Below, piece after piece: positions 37,225 through 45,658 of a stretch of 64,000 bases of DNA. The DNA is taken from positions 248,001 through 312,000 of the forward strand of contig JAEZGS010000017.1 in the NCBI GenBank assembly GCA_023437225.1, read 5' to 3'. The notes beneath the pieces were generated by a model. The model was not told the origin of the DNA. It made no database searches and saw nothing but the letters and a program-made list of their open reading frames with translations. This stretch comes from Bacteroidota bacterium. GTDB lineage: Bacteria > Bacteroidota > Bacteroidia > Chitinophagales > Chitinophagaceae. The translations under genes and the position numbers were made by a program. The stretch's first letter is position 1. The number at the start of each line of letters is the position of its first letter.

Positions 37225-37451
37225 CCAGGGTAAGATACAAACAAGATTCACAAAGCAAAATAGGCGGATACAGCGGTCTGGAAGAACATCTTCTTATCTC
37301 AGGTCAAGATTTCACTAAATAGTTTGTAGCTGCGACATTAAATAATTACATTGATTCTAATCTTCTTCTTACTCGCACCCCTTCAAAGCATAAATCTGAA
37401 CTATTGGTAGTGCCCGTGCCTTTTCGCCACTAACCTTAATATACCGACATC

Positions 37452-40400
37452 ATGCACCCATCCCACCGCCGCAGCAATGCAGTGAGATCATCAATAGCCT
37501 GCCTTCTGATGATCATTTCTTTACATGGTTATTCGCAGCCGAAAAGCAACAGCGTAGCGGGTTATGTTATTTATGGCGGTTTTGGGGAACAGGCCAAAGG
37601 CCCGCTCTTCGCACGACCTTCTTCTCCAGGTTACGCCGTTCAACTTGGTAGCGCTTCTTCAATAAAAAGTGGTATGATTGGTAGTCATACACTGGTTCAA
37701 ACTACCGGCTCGGCTACAATAAATGGCGACGTAAACAGCGGCGGCAAAGTGATTTTTTCCAATGGCGTTTCTGTGACCGGAAACATTACAGCAGCAAACT
37801 TACTTTCCGCATCCGGATATTCTTTACAGACAGGCTCCAACACAATTGTCAAAGGCAATCTTGAAATAAAGGGAAATATTCTTTTCAGCGGTTCCATCTC
37901 CGGAACGGTTACTCATCCTTCGGGAACCAATTACACCGGACCCTTCCTCGGCAATCGCGAGATCCTTGGAGACCCCAAATTGCCGCAGTTGCCCAATATG
38001 CCTTCTATCAACAACTTTACTGCAGCTGGAACAACGAAGATCATAAACACCAGATCAATAACGCCAGCCAGTTATGGCACCGTTGCTTTGAACGGTGGCA
38101 AAACACTTACCTTTTCCGGAGGCGGCACCTACGTTTTCAAAAACATAATTAACAGCGGGACTTTTAATAAGTTCATTTTCGATTTAAAAAATGAGGCTTC
38201 CGGAGTCTTTCGGATCTATGTCCACGGTGATGTTAATCTCAGCAAACTCAACGTCGAATTTATAAATGGTGCAGATGCTTCGAAAGTTTACATGGAGATT
38301 CATGGCAACGGATCCACAAATGGAAACTTCGCATTTGTGCTTTCGCCCGGTAATTCAGGTGGAGGCCGCTATTCAGAATGGAGCGGCACCGTTTGGGCAC
38401 CATACGGTGCAATAAAGGTAGGTTCGGGTTCTGAAATCGCACGTGTATTTGGATCCCTATACAGCGGCACTCAGGTGATCATCAATAATGGAACGATCAT
38501 CGAACATGTTGTATTTGGTGACTTCAGTACCATTATCCCGGACTATACACCTTTAAACAGGAAAGTGAATAATCCCATTGGTGCTGAGCTGTTATCACTA
38601 TATCAGAATTTTCGCTCCGCAGATACTTTGTCAAAAAACGTTTACATCATACGTAGCGATAGCGTTTTTATAGAGGTCATTGCCAGGGCTGGATTACAGA
38701 CACAATTGCTTGCGCTATTGACAAGTTCTGCTTATGGTATGACCAATGTGATTGACAGTGGTATTACTTCCTTAATGATCACAGGAAAGTATCCAATAAA
38801 CAAGCTCTTAAAGCTGGATAGCCTGCCTGCGATGGTTAACTTTTGCAGGCCGCTGTTTCCACCCGTATCGAGTGTAGGAGCAGTTACCAGCGGTGCTGAT
38901 GCAGCCATGCGAACCAATTCAATTCGCGAAGCGTTCCGGCTGGACGGATCAGGTGTAAAAGTTGGGGTCATATCCGATAGTTACGACAAACGTCCTGGAA
39001 ATCGCGCTCTTAACGGCGTGTTGAATGGCGATCTGCCAGGTGTCGGAAACGTTGCTTATCCAATACCGGTACAAATAGTTGGTGAATATCTTTTTGGGCC
39101 TGCAAATGACGAGGGACGCGCGATGCTTGAAATTGTTCATGACCTCGCACCAGGGGCTTCTCTTGCTTTCCGAACAGGATTTACCAGCGCTACGGATCTG
39201 GCCGATGGCATTGTTGAACTTGCTGATAACAATTGTAACATAATTGTTGACGATGTTACTTACATCACGGAACCTTTCTTTAAAGAAGGGATCGTTTCGC
39301 GTGCAGTAAGCAATGTAAACCGACGCGGAGTAAGTTATTTCACCTCTGCCGGAAACTTTGCCAGCAAGTCATATGGCTCTGTATTCATTCCAACACCCGC
39401 CCCACCCGGCCTCACCGGGCATGCACATCAATTTGCCCCAGGAGATATTCATCAGCAGCTGGTATTGCAACCTGGCAGCTATACGATCGTCTTGCAATGG
39501 CAGGACTCAGTGTATTCAATAGGCGAAACAAGGACAGGAACTACAAATGATCTCGATATATATCTTACCAATGCATCAGGTACCCCGATCGTTGGATTTA
39601 ACAGGAACAATTTTGGTGGTGACCCGATCGAGATTCTTCCCTTCTACGTCACGGAACAATCCCTAGCCAATATCATGATCGTTCGGGCAAATGGAAACGA
39701 CAACGTTCGTTTTAAGTATGTTGTATTCAGAGGTGATCTCGTGATCAATGAACATAATAATGATTCGAGTACAATTGTTGGACATGCAAATTCACCACAT
39801 GCCATCACCGTAGGTGCGGTTCGATATAATTTGTCTCCTTCGTTGGGTGGCAGCCCAATTGCAGAACCTTTTAGCTCAACCGGTGGAACCCTGCTGAACA
39901 ATCAGGTTCCGGCGAAGCCGGACATTACTTCATACGATGGTGTCAATACAACAATTGATTTCAGATCGCTTGACCTTGAAGGCGATGGCATCCCAAATTT
40001 CTATGGTACCTCTGCGGCAGCACCTCACGCAGCCGCTGCCGGCGCGCTGCTTATGCAGGCACGAACAAGATTCTATGAACAGCATTTGCTGCCCGCCCAG
40101 ATGCGAACACTGATGCATTCATCCGCTTTGGACATACATGCGCCCGGCTTCGATAAACTGACGGGTGCGGGCCTGTTACAACCTTTTGAAGCATTGTCCT
40201 CAATAGCAAAGCCAATTCCTGAAATAATTAACCTGGTAACCGATGTTGAAAAACCAGGAAGCGAGCAGTTTACTGTCACCATAGAGGGACGCTATTTATC
40301 AAATGACACACGTATCATCTTTGACGGTGATACCCTGCAATCGCGATTCGTAAATTCCAATACGATCGAAGCAGAGATTGAACCATTTGCCGGCAATCCA

Positions 40401-42614
40401 CCGTTGATTGCTTACAACAAGCCAATCAGTACTACTCGCCGGGATGGCGGAGCAGACACCCTTTACTTTTATAGCACGATCCGTAGGAATGTTACTATTG
40501 CTGCCATCGATACTTCTAAACGCTTCGGTGAAACAATGCCAGTTATTAGGTATACGGTCCTGGTGGATAGTTTGCCGATTGATTTGACAACTGCAGCCCT
40601 GCAGGAAATTGGCATAGATTCCATATGGATAGAGACACCGGCAAACACGCAAAGCAATGCAGGGATCTATATTGCGAGGGTGCATTATTCGTTGCTTGAT
40701 TCTGCCTTCAACGACTTCTTTAATTTTATTACGGATGATGGTGTTCTTATCATCCGCAAGATGCCATTAACGATTGTTCCTGCAGATACTGTATTAACCT
40801 ACGGGGAGAAGATAGGAAACATTCGTTTCAATTATATCTATGATGAAACCGGTATAGACAGATCAACCAGGATGGCCTTCAGGCAAACCCTGCAAAATCT
40901 ATATACCTCCGGTCTGGCAGTAAACACCTTCGCGATACTCGATGGAAAAACGCTCTCGAACGGAAAGACATTATCAAATGATCAACTGGTTAATTTAAGT
41001 TTCATAGCAAGCGGCAAAACGCTTTCTAATGGCAAAACTTTGTCCAATGGCAAAACGCTTTCTAATGGAACCGTTGTTGTCGAAACAACCAATGTTGTAG
41101 AAATTGCATTGGAATCCTTTTTTGATTTTTCAGAGAACATTGCTAACCTAACTTTATTGAAAGGCAAAACCTTGTCAAACGGCAAGACGCTTTCAAATGG
41201 TTCTGTTACAGTAAATGGTAAAACCCTGTCTAATACCTATCCACTGTTAAATGGAAACACCGTGGGTGACGACACGTCCGGTCGCATAGCTGCAATACTT
41301 GACGAGCAGGATGTTGATGAGGCGGATGTAGAACCAGTAAGCGAATTCCGGTCAGTTATTTTTCTGACGGGCATTCAATCCGGCGAGCAGTTTATACTGC
41401 CGGGTACGTTCTTAACTGAAAATTTCGAGGTTCGATACGACTTTGGAAATCTAAGAATATTGCCAGCATCACTTGCGGTAACCGCACGTGACACAGCGTT
41501 AATATATGGAGATACTCTGCCGGACTTTGCATTTGATGTAAGCGGTTATCAATACCAGGATGCAGACTCAGGATACATGGTAGTTCCGCCCTCATTCAGG
41601 TTTGTCGATGATGCAAATCAATGGTATACCGGCATCCTTCATGTTGGCAGCTATCAATTGAGTCCTTATGGTGCAATCATGCAGCAGCCTTCCAATTATG
41701 TACTTAAGTATCAAACCGGAACATTAGAGATAACCCCGAGATCGCTCATTGTAAAGGCAGACGATAAAGTGATTTTCCAGGGAAGTCCCTTACCCGTCTT
41801 CACATCTACTTATTCCGGTTTTGTCAACAATGATGTAAATACAATCGTTAGCGGACCAGTTTACGAAATCGTTCCAGGATATACAGGACTTGCCGGAATC
41901 TACAGCATTGTTCCAAAACAATTGGAGCTTTCAAACAGCGATTATGTGATTGACTATGCAGCCGGCTTGCTGTATATCAATCCGAAAGGAAAAGGTGCAA
42001 AAAAAATCAAGCCTGTATTAGACTGTATTGATACTCTCATCAACGACCCCTCAGGCTTGATCTATGTTGCCCGCTTCCGATACTACAATGAAAATAAAAC
42101 GCCTGTCTACGTGCCACGTGGCCCCCAAAATGTTCTTCAAACCACAGGTAGATATGAAGGGCTGCAACCGGAATTATTCAAAGTAGGAACTGATACCTTC
42201 AGTATCAAATTCGATGGCAACAAAATGACGTGGATCGTCATAACATATGAAGTAAATCAAAAATCATCCACTGCCAGTTATGCCACTGCTGAATCACAAA
42301 AATGTAAGACGACAAACAGCAGTTCTGCAATAATTACACTACGACAACCGGAGGAAATCATTAACTTGACAACAAAGTCAGTATATCCAAATCCCACCAG
42401 AGACCGGGTAATCATTAAAACATCCTCTCCAATCCGTGTAAATAATGTCGTAAAGATCTACGATCTGCGCGGCAAACTGGTATCCAATTTCCATCAAAGA
42501 TCAGTTGATCCTTTCACTATAGAACTTCGATTAAACAGACTTTCGTCTGGAACTTACCTTGTTAGGATCCCTGTCAGCACCGGGTCGGAAACGAGGAAGA
42601 TTTTAAAGCTTTAG
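37452..42614 (+). CDS. Giant T9SS-exported subtilisin-like protein with MBG domains and GKTLSN repeats
   Basis: 1720 residues. Order: signal peptide (1-29); a beta-helix-like DUF7305/bactofilin-type region (~30-355); a linker; a subtilase-like domain (~490-930) with Asp509 in V-I-S-D-S, oxyanion Asn635 in T-S-A-G-N and nucleophile Ser854 in G-T-S-A-A-A-P-H; an IPT-like domain (~950-1030); several MBG-like domains (~1035-1540), the second split by a ~100-residue insert carrying eight GKTLSN repeats (1165-1261); and a T9SS sorting domain (~1640-1720, Y-P-N-P-T). The usual catalytic His (HGT) position reads D-E-G-R-A-M with Glu554. Predicted cell-surface or secreted. Likely co-transcribed with the cyclase 33 bp downstream. 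Confidence 0.85.
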   Translation: MHPSHRRSNAVRSSIACLLMIISLHGYSQPKSNSVAGYVIYGGFGEQAKGPLFARPSSPGYAVQLGSASSIKSGMIGSHTLVQTTGSATINGDVNSGGKVIFSNGVSVTGNITAANLLSASGYSLQTGSNTIVKGNLEIKGNILFSGSISGTVTHPSGTNYTGPFLGNREILGDPKLPQLPNMPSINNFTAAGTTKIINTRSITPASYGTVALNGGKTLTFSGGGTYVFKNIINSGTFNKFIFDLKNEASGVFRIYVHGDVNLSKLNVEFINGADASKVYMEIHGNGSTNGNFAFVLSPGNSGGGRYSEWSGTVWAPYGAIKVGSGSEIARVFGSLYSGTQVIINNGTIIEHVVFGDFSTIIPDYTPLNRKVNNPIGAELLSLYQNFRSADTLSKNVYIIRSDSVFIEVIARAGLQTQLLALLTSSAYGMTNVIDSGITSLMITGKYPINKLLKLDSLPAMVNFCRPLFPPVSSVGAVTSGADAAMRTNSIREAFRLDGSGVKVGVISDSYDKRPGNRALNGVLNGDLPGVGNVAYPIPVQIVGEYLFGPANDEGRAMLEIVHDLAPGASLAFRTGFTSATDLADGIVELADNNCNIIVDDVTYITEPFFKEGIVSRAVSNVNRRGVSYFTSAGNFASKSYGSVFIPTPAPPGLTGHAHQFAPGDIHQQLVLQPGSYTIVLQWQDSVYSIGETRTGTTNDLDIYLTNASGTPIVGFNRNNFGGDPIEILPFYVTEQSLANIMIVRANGNDNVRFKYVVFRGDLVINEHNNDSSTIVGHANSPHAITVGAVRYNLSPSLGGSPIAEPFSSTGGTLLNNQVPAKPDITSYDGVNTTIDFRSLDLEGDGIPNFYGTSAAAPHAAAAGALLMQARTRFYEQHLLPAQMRTLMHSSALDIHAPGFDKLTGAGLLQPFEALSSIAKPIPEIINLVTDVEKPGSEQFTVTIEGRYLSNDTRIIFDGDTLQSRFVNSNTIEAEIEPFAGNPPLIAYNKPISTTRRDGGADTLYFYSTIRRNVTIAAIDTSKRFGETMPVIRYTVLVDSLPIDLTTAALQEIGIDSIWIETPANTQSNAGIYIARVHYSLLDSAFNDFFNFITDDGVLIIRKMPLTIVPADTVLTYGEKIGNIRFNYIYDETGIDRSTRMAFRQTLQNLYTSGLAVNTFAILDGKTLSNGKTLSNDQLVNLSFIASGKTLSNGKTLSNGKTLSNGTVVVETTNVVEIALESFFDFSENIANLTLLKGKTLSNGKTLSNGSVTVNGKTLSNTYPLLNGNTVGDDTSGRIAAILDEQDVDEADVEPVSEFRSVIFLTGIQSGEQFILPGTFLTENFEVRYDFGNLRILPASLAVTARDTALIYGDTLPDFAFDVSGYQYQDADSGYMVVPPSFRFVDDANQWYTGILHVGSYQLSPYGAIMQQPSNYVLKYQTGTLEITPRSLIVKADDKVIFQGSPLPVFTSTYSGFVNNDVNTIVSGPVYEIVPGYTGLAGIYSIVPKQLELSNSDYVIDYAAGLLYINPKGKGAKKIKPVLDCIDTLINDPSGLIYVARFRYYNENKTPVYVPRGPQNVLQTTGRYEGLQPELFKVGTDTFSIKFDGNKMTWIVITYEVNQKSSTASYATAESQKCKTTNSSSAIITLRQPEEIINLTTKSVYPNPTRDRVIIKTSSPIRVNNVVKIYDLRGKLVSNFHQRSVDPFTIELRLNRLSSGTYLVRIPVSTGSETRKILKL
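40944..41234 (+). repeat. Eight in-frame GKTLSN hexapeptide repeats
   Basis: 18-bp units start at 40944, 40962, 41013, 41031, 41049, 41163, 41181 and 41217, in groups of 2, 3, 2 and 1. The amino acids are identical in all eight, but codons vary (Thr ACG/ACA/ACT/ACC, Leu CTC/TTA/CTT/TTG/CTG, Ser TCG/TCA/TCT/TCC), so the peptide rather than the DNA is conserved. Confidence 0.95.
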
Positions 42615-42647
42615 TATTTCGATATGGTTATTCAAAAATAGAAGCTG

Positions 42648-44642
42648 ATGAAACATGCGTGTGTTGCCCTTCTGTGTTTGGTTATGATATCAATCAGCAC
42701 CAAAGGACAGGAGCCCAATGTTGACAGTTTGCATAAAGCAGTTCAAGTCATGCCGCAAGACAGTTCAAGGGTGAAAGTGCTGGTCGAAATAAGCAGGGCA
42801 TATTATAACTCAGACCCGATTGCGGGTTATAATTATGCTTACCAGGCGTTATTGCTGGCCGAAAAGCTCGACTATGAAGCAGGGAAAGCACAAGCGTTGA
42901 AGTTTTGCGGATTGTCAAAATATAAATCCGGAGATCTTATTGATGCTCTGGACTATTATAACGCTTCTATGCGGATTTTCGAGTCAATGAATGATCAGGT
43001 AGGAAAAGCGAACATACTTAGCAATATAGGTGCGATGTACATCGAACAGGGTGATGAAGAAAAGGGACTTGAATATTTGCTTCAGTCTCTTGCCATATCT
43101 GAAAAGATGGGTGATAAACTGCGCATCGCGACTGCTATGATCAACATCGGTACGATCTATATCAACAAGCCGTCGACTTATGATAAAGCACTTGGCTATT
43201 TCTACAAGGCACTGTATCTCTCGAGGCAAATAAACAATAAGGCTGCAATCAGTACCGCTCTTGTTAATCTCGGTGAAACATATTTCAACAAACATCAAAA
43301 AGATTCCGCGTTATTTTATTTTAACCGGTCGATCTATGACGCTGAAGATGATGAAACGATATGTTACTCCCTTATCATGATGGGTAACACCTATCTGCAG
43401 GAAAAGGATTATGCAAACGCATCCGCGTATTTTTCTAAAGCGTTTGAAAGAGCAAGCACTTCTGCGAAGAAACTTGAGATGACAAAATCCCTTGTAGGAT
43501 TAGGCAACACTTATCGGGGACAGCTCAACAACGATCTTGCATTGAAAGCATTTGGTGATGCTGAACAGCTCGCCCGCGAACTCAGTTCTCCATATGACTT
43601 AAAAGAAGTCTTTTCCGGCTATGCATCAACCTATGCGCAGAAAGGTGACTATCAAAAGGCTTTTATATACCAAAATTTACTGAACGACATCAAGGATACG
43701 ATCTATAACATACAGACCGAAAAGAAGCTATCCAACCTTCAACTCGATTTTGAAATAGAAAAAAAGCAGGGTCAGATTAACCTTTTAACGAAAGATGCCG
43801 AATTACAGGCAGTTGAATTGCGTCGGCAAAAGTTTGCAACGAATTCAGCTATTGTAGGACTTACCCTGTTAATTCTGATTGCATTTATTCTTTACCATAA
43901 TTATAAAGTAAAGATGCGCACCAACCGCATCCTTGATAAACAAAAAGATGAAATTGAGACACTCTTGCTCAACATTCTTCCTACCGAAGTTGCGCGGGAG
44001 TTGCAAGCTACCGGTAAATCAACTCCAAAGTATTATGAGAAGGTGTCAGTGTTATTTACTGACTTTAAAAGTTTCTCCAGACTGGCAGATCATCTTTCGC
44101 CGCAACAGATTATCGAGGAATTAAACACATATTTTACACGCTTTGATTCGATCATTGAAAAATACAACCTGGAAAAGATCAAGACCATTGGAGATGCCTA
44201 TATGTGTGCTGGGGGTGTGCCTATTGAAAACAACAGCCATGCGCTTGACATCGTCAAAGCGAGTTTAGAGATACAGGAATTCGCAGAAGCGATGAACATC
44301 GAACGCAGATTGCAAGGCAGACCAGATTGGGGGCTACGTATCGGAATCCATACAGGACCAGTTATTGCAGGTGTTGTTGGCAATAAGAAATATGCTTATG
44401 ATATCTGGGGAAGCACAGTGAATATTGCCAACCGCATGGAGAGCAACGGAGAGCCCGGGCAGGTAAATATCTCTGCGTCCACTTACGAGTTAATACGAGA
44501 TCAATTCTCATGCACCTATCGGGGGAAAATTACAGCAAAAAATATTGGTGAGGTAGATATGTATTTTGTGGACCATGCTATAATTGATAAATCAACGATA
44601 TCAATTATCGTCGAAAATCCTACCGTCATTCAAAGCAATTAA
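42648..44642 (+). CDS. TPR-transmembrane class III adenylate/guanylate cyclase
   Basis: 664 residues: signal peptide (ending at about K-G-Q), extracytoplasmic TPR array (~25-370), coiled-coil stretch, one membrane helix (~401-420, I-V-G-L-T-L-L-I-L-I-A-F-I-L), then the class III catalytic domain. Metal Asp472 (L-F-T-D-F) and Asp516 (T-I-G-D-A), base-selecting Lys512 and Asp585 (adenine type), and transition-state Asn592/Arg596 are all present, so an active homodimeric adenylate cyclase is expected. Its TPR sensor faces outside. Immediately follows the giant T9SS gene; overlaps the convergent epimerase stop by 4 bp. Confidence 0.9.
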   Translation: MKHACVALLCLVMISISTKGQEPNVDSLHKAVQVMPQDSSRVKVLVEISRAYYNSDPIAGYNYAYQALLLAEKLDYEAGKAQALKFCGLSKYKSGDLIDALDYYNASMRIFESMNDQVGKANILSNIGAMYIEQGDEEKGLEYLLQSLAISEKMGDKLRIATAMINIGTIYINKPSTYDKALGYFYKALYLSRQINNKAAISTALVNLGETYFNKHQKDSALFYFNRSIYDAEDDETICYSLIMMGNTYLQEKDYANASAYFSKAFERASTSAKKLEMTKSLVGLGNTYRGQLNNDLALKAFGDAEQLARELSSPYDLKEVFSGYASTYAQKGDYQKAFIYQNLLNDIKDTIYNIQTEKKLSNLQLDFEIEKKQGQINLLTKDAELQAVELRRQKFATNSAIVGLTLLILIAFILYHNYKVKMRTNRILDKQKDEIETLLLNILPTEVARELQATGKSTPKYYEKVSVLFTDFKSFSRLADHLSPQQIIEELNTYFTRFDSIIEKYNLEKIKTIGDAYMCAGGVPIENNSHALDIVKASLEIQEFAEAMNIERRLQGRPDWGLRIGIHTGPVIAGVVGNKKYAYDIWGSTVNIANRMESNGEPGQVNISASTYELIRDQFSCTYRGKITAKNIGEVDMYFVDHAIIDKSTISIIVENPTVIQSN

Positions 44643-45658
44643 AAGCTTTCAAATAAACTTACTCCAAGTCCCGGCTCCGCAGACGTAATGACTTTTCCAT
44701 GCTCAAACAATAAACCGCTGGCAACGTCTTCTTTAAGCAATAAAGGTCCGTCGCAATCGAGGTAATCTGCCAGGGGTGCAAGATGTGCAATAGCTGCAGT
44801 ACCAATTGTTGACTCATTCATACTCCCTAACATCACTTTAAGTCCGAATTCCTTTGCATCATCGATCATTCTCACAGCAGGTGTGATACCTCCGCATTTT
44901 GTTAGCTTGATATTCACTCCATGAAAGTGATCTTCACATTTTTCAACATCGTATTCGCCCACACAAGATTCATCGGCGATCAATGGCAACGTTGAATGCT
45001 TGTATAACAATTTCATTCCCTCCCAATCGTCTTTTTGCAGAGGTTGCTCAATCAATTCAACTCCCAGTTGTGCCAGTTGAGGGATGTATTGCATAGCTTC
45101 TTCCCTGCTCCATCCTTCATTTACATCAACGCGAATCAACCCTTCGGTATGTTTCCGAAGTTGTTCGATTGTATCGATACCTACCCCGTTGCCCATTTTT
45201 ATTTTATAAACTGGCCAGGGTTTTTCATCCATTTTTCTGATCATAATTTCAGTGGAATCAATGCCAATGGTATAGTCCGTAAGCGGAGAATCAGTTTCTT
45301 CCAGATCCCACATTTTCTTCAAAGGACTTTTTCTCGCTTTACCAAACAGATCCCAATATGCGATGTCCAGTGCGGCAACAAGGAAATTGTTCCCAGGAAA
45401 CAAATGGTGTAGATAATGCCAGAAACGTTCGGGTTCGGTGAAGGCATACTGTTCAATCAGTTTCCTTTTCGATTCAATATCGGAAATAAGTTTTTCAATG
45501 GTGACACCATAATATCCGATAGCCGGTGCTTCGCCATAACCCGTCACTCCCCTATAATCAAGCGATACCAGTAGTGTAGGTTGGTGTGTCTTGGATCCCT
45601 TTGCAATCGTAAAGGGATCATGAAACGGCAGTTCATATGAACGATAATTAACGACCAC
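44639..45658 (-). CDS. Dipeptide epimerase (enolase superfamily, L-Ala-D/L-Glu type)
   Basis: 339 residues. Capping domain then TIM barrel with the K-x-K pair in Y-K-I-K-M-G, metal ligands Asp in R-V-D-V-N, Glu in I-E-Q-P-L and Asp in I-A-D-E-S, the second catalytic Lys in N-I-K-L-T-K-C-G-G and the D-C-D-G-P loop typical of dipeptide epimerases. The family acts on murein-derived dipeptides, often L-Ala-L-Glu; exact specificity is not certain. The start overlaps the malQ stop by 11 bp, so translation is coupled. Confidence 0.88.
   Translation of the reverse strand: MVVNYRSYELPFHDPFTIAKGSKTHQPTLLVSLDYRGVTGYGEAPAIGYYGVTIEKLISDIESKRKLIEQYAFTEPERFWHYLHHLFPGNNFLVAALDIAYWDLFGKARKSPLKKMWDLEETDSPLTDYTIGIDSTEIMIRKMDEKPWPVYKIKMGNGVGIDTIEQLRKHTEGLIRVDVNEGWSREEAMQYIPQLAQLGVELIEQPLQKDDWEGMKLLYKHSTLPLIADESCVGEYDVEKCEDHFHGVNIKLTKCGGITPAVRMIDDAKEFGLKVMLGSMNESTIGTAAIAHLAPLADYLDCDGPLLLKEDVASGLLFEHGKVITSAEPGLGVSLFESF

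Noticed and set aside
40944..41234. CRISPR array or DNA satellite
   Set aside because: The repeat unit is 18 bp, in frame within a continuous coding sequence, with codon-level variation and no regular spacers.
33466..44642. Pycsar or CBASS-type defence system
   Set aside because: The cyclase is a TPR-sensor, membrane-bound class III enzyme with adenylate residues, not a small PycC or CD-NTase. The CNB protein has no TIR, nuclease or pore-forming effector domain. A general signalling locus fits better.
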